Assembly (NCBI RefSeq): GCF_046237015.1
Contig: NZ_JBJYIN010000025.1
Coordinates: forward strand, 1-48,162
Direction of reading: 5' to 3'
Source of the DNA: JBJYIN01 sp046237015
GTDB taxonomy: Bacteria > Pseudomonadota > Gammaproteobacteria > Enterobacterales > Enterobacteriaceae
Length of the DNA stretch: 48,162 nt
Part shown: piece after piece, positions 25,412 through 32,454 of the stretch
Layout of the letters: the number at the start of each line of letters is the position of its first letter
How positions within the stretch are numbered: the stretch's first letter is position 1
Notes under the pieces: model-generated
What the model was told of the DNA's origin: nothing
What the model saw: the letters and a program-made list of their open reading frames with translations, nothing else
The model's database searches: none
Made by a program: the position numbers and the translations under genes

Positions 25412-26052
25412 ACGTCTGGGGCTAAGAAGGTGACCGCTCTGCGGCCATGTGTCGGAAAGCATGCTTCCCAGCACGAAACAGCGTGCGCCAGTTCATGCGG
25501 GCTGGACGCCCTTATTGCCAGGCGCATGGGGGTAATGTCGCAACTGGACGCCGCGCCAAAACCCCCAAGGTCAAAGGCGGCACACCGTCGCCCGCTACGC
25601 GCGACCACCCCCTTTGAGACGCCGTTTTTCGCCTATTTTTTCTTTTGTCCGTTCCGGCCAAGCGAAAAAATGGGAAAACGCCTTCAAAGCGGGTGGTCGC
25701 GCCACGCTACCGGCTTTTGGCCGGAGACTTAGCTGCGACGGTGTGCGGGGCTATGCCCCCCAAATAAACCGCTATCGTGGGCGATAGCTTTTCGCTCGCT
25801 GGGGCGGCGAAATTTATTCGGCTCCCCCCGGCCTGCAAAATCCGCGTGGGCGCGGCTGTTTGCAGATGGGTTCGGCGACGCAAATTAGCAATTTCTACGA
25901 AATAGAATTTACTCGCCTTACGCCACTTTTAAATTTCTGCTATTCGCATAAATTTAAAAGCCTAAAACCGTCACGACCGGTGCCGAGTTTGCCATCTCGA
26001 TTTGACAGGGGAATGGAAATAATCCGGATATTGTTATTACCGTTTTTTTAAT
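25361..26052. other. GC-rich gene-free region, candidate oriT
   Basis: About 690 bp between mobB and trbM without a convincing gene; open frames here are by-products of high GC content. It holds the iterons and the nested palindrome at 25580-25746 and changes to AT-rich sequence near 25880. The origin of transfer in ICEKp-like elements is near mobB, so this is the best oriT candidate. Confidence 0.5.
25580..25746. repeat. Nested interrupted palindrome (oriT candidate core)
   Basis: Outer arms GCACACCGTCGC (25580-25591) and GCGACGGTGTGC (25735-25746); inner arms GCGCGACCACCC (25599-25610) and GGGTGGTCGCGC (25691-25702); then CTTTGA (25612-25617) and TCAAAG (25684-25689). A small hairpin CCGGC/GCCGG lies at 25710-25724. 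Arms are perfect and in register, as expected for a folded single-strand substrate. Confidence 0.6.
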
Positions 26053-26355
26053 TCAATTACGAACGCGGCCAAATTTATTAATTATCTGGTCGATAATTTT
26101 CGGCTCGGCTGATTTGCATTCGAACAATAAGTTTCTTCGGGCGTCGGCGGTACGGCTAGGTTGAAATCCGTGTCTGTTCTTTTTCACAATATTAAAGAAG
26201 GAACGTTCAGCAGACTGACATTCATTCCCTCCACTGTTACCGGTTGTTTTACCGTACAGACATAAAATAATCTCGCAGGCATCAGCGGCCATTACGGAAG
26301 AGGGTAGTAGTAAACTCATGCAGAAAAGACAGGTGGTGAATAGGATCGTTTTCAT
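26053..26355 (-). CDS. trbM: TrbM/KikA-like conjugation protein
   Basis: A 100-aa secreted protein: signal peptide MKTILFTTCLFCMSLLLPSS with cleavage after VMA-A, then a Cys-rich domain (DACEIILCLYGKTTG, ECQSAERSFF, FECKSAE) typical of the TrbM/KikA family of periplasmic conjugation proteins. Five Cys after the signal sequence suggest disulfides. It is the last gene of the T4SS operon, 43 bp after virB11. The precise role in transfer is not known for the family. Confidence 0.75.
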   Translation of the reverse strand: MKTILFTTCLFCMSLLLPSSVMAADACEIILCLYGKTTGNSGGNECQSAERSFFNIVKKNRHGFQPSRTADARRNLLFECKSAEPKIIDQIINKFGRVRN

Positions 26356-26398
26356 ACTGAATACCTTTATTGAGAATGAGCGGGCTTTAACTGTTCGT

Positions 26399-27415
26399 CT
26401 ATCTGAATGATTTCTTCATTTGATGAAGGTGTATCGGTTTGAAATAAATATCCCCCATCCGACGAATATCACCGTGAATATCTACGCTGACGATGATATC
26501 CACGCATTTAAGCACCTTGCGTAACAGCACATCGAACGGGATATTTTTGCAATCTGGATTTTCATAACAGCGGTCAATGATCCCTTCAATACATTCCTCC
26601 GGGCTGCCTGCGTGCAAGGAGGTGATAAGGCCCTCATGCCCGGAACCGATAATTTTCAGCGCGTCCCATGCCTCCCTCCCACGAATTTCTGCCAATAGAA
26701 TTCGATCCGGATTCATTCGATAATTCGCCCGGATAAGTCTGCTGGGGGTGATAATCGCCTCGTCTCCGGCATCTGCCGGATAAAACAGATGGACATAATT
26801 AGCGTGGTGGTAAAACCGGATTTCAGGATTATCTTCAATCGTGGTGAGCCTGAGATGTAGCGGAATATAGTGCAGCAATGTCTTCATATAGGTGGTTTTA
26901 CCGGAGCCGGTTTCACCAACAATAAAGAGGGTTTTGCCATACTCGACGGCCTTTTCGATAAAGTGGGGAATATCACCATTGTTATAGCAGCGGGTCAGTT
27001 CATCATCTTTGCTTTCGTTTCTCTCCTTACCCGCTATCCGGTTATAAAACCCGGCATCAATCCAGGACTGATGCGTTTTCTGCGCAAATGACGGGTTTCG
27101 CAGCGTAATAGATACGGTATTCCGCTCGCAGGCTGGGGGAATAATGGTCTGGACACGTTCACCTGATCCTAATGTAGCAGAAAGGATAGGGGAGGTATCA
27201 TCGATATTGTCCTCATTCCATGAGGCCAGTGCTTTGGCAAACGCATGGCACTGACGCAACGTAACCGGAGAATCATGTTTCTGCCATCGACCGTTTATTT
27301 TGGTGTGGATCTCTCCGGGGCGGTTAATGGCGATTTCTGTCAGACCTGCCAGTGGCAGAAATTCACCAAATAACTGGTGTTTCATAAAATCCAGCGACAG
27401 ATTTTCAGCGCTCAT
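26399..27415 (-). CDS. virB11: VirB11 T4SS ATPase
   Basis: A 338-aa hexameric traffic ATPase: an N-terminal domain (LTEIAINRPGEIHTKING), Walker A VGETGSGKTT near residue 168, the Asp box (TTIEDNPEIRF), Walker B region (PDRILLAEIRGREAWD) and the His box (GSGHEGLITSLHAGS). It powers pilus assembly and DNA transfer at the inner membrane with VirB4 and MobB. It overlaps virB10 by 11 nt; AGAGGTGGT before ATG is the ribosome site. Length and motif order are normal, so it should be active. Confidence 0.95.
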   Translation of the reverse strand: MSAENLSLDFMKHQLFGEFLPLAGLTEIAINRPGEIHTKINGRWQKHDSPVTLRQCHAFAKALASWNEDNIDDTSPILSATLGSGERVQTIIPPACERNTVSITLRNPSFAQKTHQSWIDAGFYNRIAGKERNESKDDELTRCYNNGDIPHFIEKAVEYGKTLFIVGETGSGKTTYMKTLLHYIPLHLRLTTIEDNPEIRFYHHANYVHLFYPADAGDEAIITPSRLIRANYRMNPDRILLAEIRGREAWDALKIIGSGHEGLITSLHAGSPEECIEGIIDRCYENPDCKNIPFDVLLRKVLKCVDIIVSVDIHGDIRRMGDIYFKPIHLHQMKKSFR

Positions 27416-28637
27416 ACCACCTCTTTTTTAGATGTAGTTGATAAACGGAAGAGAAATCGATATCCGTACCAGTCATGATGCCGATCACATCGCCCTGATT
27501 GAGGTACATCGTGGGCGGGATATTGATACTGTTTTCCAGTGCGGTTTTTGCCATTTCTGATGCAGCGGCGCGGGTGTTTTCGGTGTAATCGGTATTGCGG
27601 TCTTTCCCCGGTGCTGAATCTGATGCGGCGGCAGCCACGTCCTGTACGGTGCTCAACATCAGCGCATTGCCGAACCGTTCCCAGAAATGGGTATCAATCC
27701 AGCCGCTAATCCCAGCCTCACCCAACGGGCCGGTGGCTTCGGTATCAACCAGCGGAATTTGCAGGCTACCGGGTTCCGGTGTGCGTAATTCCGTCCAGAT
27801 GACAAACATCCGGCTCCGGCCATGTTGCAGCGCCCCGGTGCGGTAGATGCCTCTGGCGACGGTTCCGGCAGGGAGCAACTTCACGTAATGGTTAGCGCTG
27901 TAGACGTCTTCGCCGATAAGGCAGGAAATACGACCGCCCACGTCAGAGACAAAACGCCGCATCATTGAGCATGGAATATAACGATCAACCGGAAGGTAAA
28001 GATTGGGATCGAGACCCAGTTGCCTAACGCTGGTCACTTTTGCAATACCGGGATTGGTGTCGTTAGCCTCTGTGCCAGACGTGGTTTCTGGTGTGCCTTT
28101 GTTCTGATAGCTCTGTGTGTCGGAAGGGGCAGTTTGTGAAGCCTGAGTATTACCGCGTTGTGTGGATTCAGCGGCACTGCTTGACCCATCGACTAGTGCC
28201 GCCGCCTTATTTAAAGCAGGTGGCTCTGACGGTGATGCAGTCTGTATTGGGGGATTATCTGTTGCGGTTTCCTGTTTGTCCTGACCGAACAGGCCGAACG
28301 GATTATTGTCCATACCGAGGTTTTTACGCTCATGTTGCCCTGTACTGGCTGATGGCGGTGCTGGGGTTTCAATCGACTTATTATCGCTTTGCTTTAATGC
28401 GACAAGGAAGCGATCTCCACCCAATGCCAGTGCAATCAGTGCGCCTAGACTTAGCAGGCTGACCAGCAGCGTCCGGCGGCTGGAGGCTTTTTTGAAGCGG
28501 GTCACTTCAGGTTGGCCGGGAGGTGTGTTTTGCTCTGGTGCCTGACTCGCCATCGCTGAACGGGCGCGTTCACGGGCTTCAGCCTCCAGCTCCGCCACGG
28601 TTTTTTCCGTTGTCTCTGGGTCTGCTTTATCAGTCAT
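27405..28637 (-). CDS. virB10: VirB10 T4SS core channel protein
   Basis: A 410-aa protein: cytoplasmic N-terminus, a single membrane segment near residues 53-75 (RRTLLVSLLSLGALIALALGG), a Pro/Ser/Thr-rich periplasmic linker, and the TrbI/VirB10 C-terminal domain (YIPCSMMRRFVSDVGGRISC, LLPAGTVARGIYRTG, GDVIGIMTGTDIDFS). It spans both membranes and transmits energy from the ATPases to the outer-membrane pore. It overlaps virB9 by 4 nt (ATGA). A normal length for the family. Confidence 0.95.
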   Translation of the reverse strand: MTDKADPETTEKTVAELEAEARERARSAMASQAPEQNTPPGQPEVTRFKKASSRRTLLVSLLSLGALIALALGGDRFLVALKQSDNKSIETPAPPSASTGQHERKNLGMDNNPFGLFGQDKQETATDNPPIQTASPSEPPALNKAAALVDGSSSAAESTQRGNTQASQTAPSDTQSYQNKGTPETTSGTEANDTNPGIAKVTSVRQLGLDPNLYLPVDRYIPCSMMRRFVSDVGGRISCLIGEDVYSANHYVKLLPAGTVARGIYRTGALQHGRSRMFVIWTELRTPEPGSLQIPLVDTEATGPLGEAGISGWIDTHFWERFGNALMLSTVQDVAAAASDSAPGKDRNTDYTENTRAAASEMAKTALENSINIPPTMYLNQGDVIGIMTGTDIDFSSVYQLHLKKRWYER

Positions 28638-29527
28638 CTGGCCTCCAGTGTGACGACAGGTGAAACGGTGTCACCGCTGCCAGTAGTGGCGTTGCCGAAT
28701 GACGTATTCTCAATCCCGACTACCGCGCTGCCGTAGCGCAATACCAACTGTGGCGACATTGCCCGCACGACGACCACGGTGTAGTTTCCGTGTTTGGTTA
28801 TGCGGGGTGTTACGGTCTGTTCCTGCCCGTTAACGACCCGGAAGATCGACGGAAGGGTTTTGACGGGAGAAAAACCGAGATAGATAAAGCGGCCATTATC
28901 GTAAGTAAAATCTGGTGCAATGGAGGCTGAACCCGCTGCGACTCGCTTGGTATAGAGCCAGTTGCGTGGCGTGGTAGCCTGCTCAAATGCTGTCGCTATC
29001 TGCTGCTTTTCCTGTGTTTGACGCAGGAGTTTCAGACGCGCTGCGCTGGCTGCCTCTGATCGTCTGCGCTCGTCATCCGGATAGCGAAAACGGATAATAA
29101 AGGCCTGTGAAGGCGAGTCATTCTCCAGTACGTTCAGTTCCAGACTGTAGTCGCGCTTTGATGTCACGACAAAGAGATTGGTTCTCCACTCGCTCGCCGT
29201 TGGCAGAAACACTTTATTGACGTTGTTGCCGTTATCATCGGTTACCGGTTGGGTTATGGGATTTGGGCTGACACCGACCCGGTTATCGCTTTTAGTGACT
29301 TTCCAGCCCTTCGGAAACCCTGCCTGCGCGTCGATGACTTCTTCATCGTCATCAAACAGGAGTGTGGTGAGGTAGCCGGGGCGGGTGTTGACGATGGTCG
29401 CATTTTGACTGTTATAGGTGACATTCTGCATTCGGCTGTCATACGTGCTGCTGCGCGGTATCGCCGCGCCCCAGGCTGTGGATGACATCAGAAGGAACCA
29501 TAAGATCACGGTTGTTTTCAGCATCAT
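28634..29527 (-). CDS. virB9: VirB9 T4SS outer-membrane core protein
   Basis: A 297-aa protein with a signal peptide (MLKTTVILWFLLMSSTAWGA), an N-terminal beta-rich domain and a C-terminal domain with WLYTKRVAAGSASIAPDFTY and YDNGRFIYLGF, the typical VirB9/CagX pattern. It forms the outer-membrane core ring with VirB7 and VirB10. It overlaps virB8 by 4 nt. Two Met codons start the frame (29527 and 29524); both are near the overlapping virB8 stop. Confidence 0.93.
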   Translation of the reverse strand: MMLKTTVILWFLLMSSTAWGAAIPRSSTYDSRMQNVTYNSQNATIVNTRPGYLTTLLFDDDEEVIDAQAGFPKGWKVTKSDNRVGVSPNPITQPVTDDNGNNVNKVFLPTASEWRTNLFVVTSKRDYSLELNVLENDSPSQAFIIRFRYPDDERRRSEAASAARLKLLRQTQEKQQIATAFEQATTPRNWLYTKRVAAGSASIAPDFTYDNGRFIYLGFSPVKTLPSIFRVVNGQEQTVTPRITKHGNYTVVVVRAMSPQLVLRYGSAVVGIENTSFGNATTGSGDTVSPVVTLEAR

Positions 29528-30207
29528 TCACCCCTCAGTTCTTTATCGCGTTGGTAGCTGGTCACGATGAACCCCAGAGGATTCACTTCTCGCTGGCTGT
29601 CTGTCAGTTGTTTTCGTGGGAGGTAGCGATAAGTCAGGCGGATGTTCCAGACCTCTGTTTTAACCGAGTTATCGACAATGCGGCGGATAGTCCGTTTAAT
29701 GCGTAGGGTTGCCAGATGGTCAGGCGCTGTAGCGGTCGCGTGAACGTTGGAAATAATGTCGATAGACACGACATATTCCGCTTTATTGAAAATGACATCG
29801 GGTGCCTGATTGCTGTTAAACCCGTCGAGATAATCCCTGTTAACGCTGTCGCTATTGAATAACTGTACATCGTCATAATCGCGCTGGAGAGCAAAATAGT
29901 TATAGCCCTCGCGGAGCCTGACATAATGCGCCGCTAACGCCTGAGCCAGTGCTTTCTCTGAGGAAATACTCTGCTCTTTAATCCGGGTCATATATTCATA
30001 ACGTCCGGTCTGTTTATCCACCGACCATAATTCGATTTCGGTGGTTTTCAGCGGTAGCAGAATAATCAGTGCGGTGATCGCCATTGCGGCCAGAGCAAAC
30101 CCTATGGCCGCTATTCGCCACGCCATCTTTTTTTCCCGTTCATCCTTTTCCAGCAGGACAGATTCAAAGGCGCGAGATGACGCAATGATGTTTTCTGTTT
30201 CAGACAT
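29524..30207 (-). CDS. virB8: VirB8 T4SS inner-membrane assembly protein
   Basis: A 227-aa protein with a short cytoplasmic N-terminus, one membrane segment at about residues 30-52 (WRIAAIGFALAAMAITALIIL) and a periplasmic NTF2-like domain (NYFALQRDYDDVQLFNS ... WNIRLTYRYLPRKQL). VirB8 organises the inner-membrane complex and contacts VirB9 and VirB10. It overlaps the small lipoprotein gene by 8 nt and virB9 by 4 nt. Length is normal. Confidence 0.93.
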   Translation of the reverse strand: MSETENIIASSRAFESVLLEKDEREKKMAWRIAAIGFALAAMAITALIILLPLKTTEIELWSVDKQTGRYEYMTRIKEQSISSEKALAQALAAHYVRLREGYNYFALQRDYDDVQLFNSDSVNRDYLDGFNSNQAPDVIFNKAEYVVSIDIISNVHATATAPDHLATLRIKRTIRRIVDNSVKTEVWNIRLTYRYLPRKQLTDSQREVNPLGFIVTSYQRDKELRGE

Positions 30208-30340
30208 GCTTTGTCAGCTCCTGAATAATTGCGGGAGAATTAACTGGTTGAGGATCGCCAGATACCGGCGGGAGGTCGTGCCGATGCTGAGCACAGCCCG
30301 TGAGGACGCACAGCATCAGAAAGACGAGGCTGGATTTCAT
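30200..30340 (-). CDS. virB7: VirB7-like small lipoprotein
   Basis: A 46-aa lipoprotein: MKSSLVFLMLCVLTGCAQ, with lipobox LTGC at residues 12-15, then a short polar tail with Pro residues (DLPPVSGDPQPVNSP). Size, lipobox and position between virB6 and virB8 fit VirB7, which stabilises VirB9 at the outer membrane. The frame is open from 30394 but the Met at 30340 is preferred, as it begins the signal peptide. It overlaps virB8 by 8 nt. Confidence 0.75.
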   Translation of the reverse strand: MKSSLVFLMLCVLTGCAQHRHDLPPVSGDPQPVNSPAIIQELTKHV

Positions 30341-30427
30341 ATCGATACCTATGTTTGTCGAAGACAGAAATGCCGTACCGGCGGCGGTTGCCACGGCTCG
30401 CGGTGGAGAGACTGCGTTAGGAAGGGA

Positions 30428-31468
30428 TTAGCGGTTACGCTGTTGGTTGAAACGCTTCATGCTATCGATAGACGCCGCACGTTTTTGCCATGCGGATAGG
30501 GCTTTGCTGGTGCCTGCGGTGATAAGTGAACCTGTTGCAGTAGCGGCGCTGACGCCCGCTTTTGTCGCAAGTCGCGCACCTGTCGCACCGGCTTTCATGA
30601 CCGGTTTCGCTGCGTCAGAAGATGGTTTCGCCAGCCCACGTAGGCCGCCCATAGCGGCACCCTGTAGTGCTGCTTGAACGGCAACGCCACCTAATGCGTT
30701 CGCGATTTTGGCTGAAAACCAGATAATGACGCCGGAAATAACACCCGCAACGCAGCACTGAACACCTAGTGTGATGATATTGGCGCTATCTGCAAAGTTA
30801 ACCGCTTTATCTAATAAGCCATTGAGATAATTAATGACAATCCTGATGGATAACGCGGAAAACATAATCGTCAGGATCACCGTGAAGATAATTTTCAGCC
30901 AGTTGTTAAACATTGGAATAAGGAATCCATACAGCAGGCAGAAAATAAATAACGGAGCAGTGGTGGTCATTAATACAATGATAATTCCGGCTAATAGGTT
31001 AACCGCCGAACCAAAGAGCAGGGTAACGATAGCACCTCCCCAGACCAGAAGTTGGGCAATACCACCGTTGAGTTTTACATAGGTGGAATCATCCTGTTGA
31101 TAAAGCTTTTGTCCTATCGTTTGCGCTTTCGCCCAAACGGTATCCAGTAACACCCAGACATTGTCATCACCGCTGACGCCGTCGGTTAATCCCTTAATGG
31201 CAGAAATGGCTAAATCTAGCCAGCCATCGAGATTTAAAACGAATGTCATGATTAATAGCATTCGCCCGACATCCCATATGACATCTTCTACAGGCGTTTG
31301 GAGTTTTCCAGCCAGAGTTTGATAACCCCGATAAGTGACAAATAACGTGAAGGAGCTGACGGCGATAATGCTTACCATATCGCCGTACACGGAGGTTTGT
31401 CCCCGTAGTACGGCATGTAAACCGTCAGTGATCGTGTTGTTCATTCCAACAAACATACCACCAGACAT
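30428..31468 (-). CDS. virB6: VirB6/TrbL T4SS membrane protein
   Basis: A 346-aa polytopic inner-membrane protein of the TrbL/VirB6 family. Hydrophobic segments include VYGDMVSIIAVSSFTLFVTY, LLVWGGAIVTLLFG, LAGIIIVLMTTTAPLFIFCL, IIFTVILTIMFSALSI and VAGVISGVIIWFSA, about five to seven passes. A Gly/Ala-rich helix (ALGGVAVQAALQGAAMGG) and a basic tail follow. It forms part of the inner-membrane passage for DNA. It lies 11 bp after the EexN-like gene. Confidence 0.9.
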   Translation of the reverse strand: MSGGMFVGMNNTITDGLHAVLRGQTSVYGDMVSIIAVSSFTLFVTYRGYQTLAGKLQTPVEDVIWDVGRMLLIMTFVLNLDGWLDLAISAIKGLTDGVSGDDNVWVLLDTVWAKAQTIGQKLYQQDDSTYVKLNGGIAQLLVWGGAIVTLLFGSAVNLLAGIIIVLMTTTAPLFIFCLLYGFLIPMFNNWLKIIFTVILTIMFSALSIRIVINYLNGLLDKAVNFADSANIITLGVQCCVAGVISGVIIWFSAKIANALGGVAVQAALQGAAMGGLRGLAKPSSDAAKPVMKAGATGARLATKAGVSAATATGSLITAGTSKALSAWQKRAASIDSMKRFNQQRNR

Positions 31469-31479
31469 AGATGACCCCT

Positions 31480-31704
31480 TTAATTCAAATCGGGAACCTT
31501 GGCATTTTCCTGACGTAGTTCAAATCGCGCTTCTCGTGCATTTTTGCAATCTTGGGAGTCATCACCGGATGATTCACACGCTTTATATCGCTGGTTCATT
31601 TCATCCGGATGATCTTTGTACCACTGCGTTGATTTCGGGTTGTCACACCCCGCCAGAAATAATGAGCTTAAAATAATCGGAAAAATGCAAAGTGACTTTT
31701 TCAT
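31480..31704 (-). CDS. eexN: EexN-like entry-exclusion lipoprotein
   Basis: A 74-aa lipoprotein: MKKSLCIFPIILSSLFLAGCDN with lipobox LAGC, then STQWYKDHPDEMNQRYKACE and a second Cys (DDSQDCKNAREA). This DHP-x-E-x(4)-Y-x-x-C pattern is typical of EexN, found between virB5 and virB6 in conjugative T4SS operons. It hinders entry of a second copy of the same element. The upstream extension of the frame to 31758 lies in virB5 and is rejected. Confidence 0.85.
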   Translation of the reverse strand: MKKSLCIFPIILSSLFLAGCDNPKSTQWYKDHPDEMNQRYKACESSGDDSQDCKNAREARFELRQENAKVPDLN

Positions 31705-31714
31705 TCTTACCCTC

Positions 31715-32431
31715 TTAATAATTAAAGTCAGGAATCGGAGCGGCGAGTTGTTGTTCATTGAATACTTTTTGCCGCTGTTGAGTCAACATCGCGGCTCGCT
31801 GTTCAGCCTGCTTGACTGACATTTCCCATTGACTGGTTAATGCGTTCAATTGTACGCTTTTGGCTGCCACCGCGTTAGCTAGGTCCTGTGACTCTTTCGA
31901 GTCTTTGGCGTTGGCAATACGGTCGGATAAGTCTGATATATCGTTTAATGTGCTATTAATCTTGTTTTGAACATCGCTGGTATTCTCAATCGAGACCGCC
32001 TGATTGAGAACAAGTTGTTTGCAACTTTCCAGATAACGTTGCGATGAACTGGACTGATTACAAATATCGAAAGATTGATATTTGTTATATAGGCGCTGAA
32101 GGTCAGAAGAATAATAACCGTTTGAGTTGGTCAACAGGTCATCCAGTGAAGTACCATTTTTACGGAGGTGTTCGATATCGTTTTTTAGGTTTTTAGCATC
32201 GTGGAGAAATCCCTGAATATCCCGTATGCCTGTTGCGGTCGCTAATTGCTGCTTATAGGCGTCAAGCTCGCTTTTATAGTGAGTGACCGTTTCCTGCCAT
32301 TGCTGGAGTTTCTGAATCCATTGGTTAATCGACTCGGTATTACTGGCGGCATCAAATACCGGGATCCCAGCGCTGAGTGCGGGTGTGGAAACCAATAGCG
32401 ATAACGCCAGAAACATCTTTCTGGTTTGCAT
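31715..32431 (-). CDS. virB5: VirB5 T4SS minor pilin
   Basis: A 238-aa secreted protein: signal peptide MQTRKMFLALSLLVSTPALSA, then GIPVFDAAS and a long alpha-helical coiled-coil body (QKLQQWQETVTHYKSELDAYKQQL) typical of VirB5/TrbJ-like pilus-tip proteins. It is secreted to the pilus tip and helps adhesion to the recipient. It lies between the VirB3/4 gene and the EexN gene with short gaps. Confidence 0.9.
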   Translation of the reverse strand: MQTRKMFLALSLLVSTPALSAGIPVFDAASNTESINQWIQKLQQWQETVTHYKSELDAYKQQLATATGIRDIQGFLHDAKNLKNDIEHLRKNGTSLDDLLTNSNGYYSSDLQRLYNKYQSFDICNQSSSSQRYLESCKQLVLNQAVSIENTSDVQNKINSTLNDISDLSDRIANAKDSKESQDLANAVAAKSVQLNALTSQWEMSVKQAEQRAAMLTQQRQKVFNEQQLAAPIPDFNY

Positions 32432-32454
32432 GGTGATAACCTCCGAGGTGAATA

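Noticed and set aside
25388..25732. Plus-strand 114-codon frame in the GC-rich mob region
   Set aside because: It crosses the iterons and palindrome arms; the frame is open because of high GC content and shows no domain.
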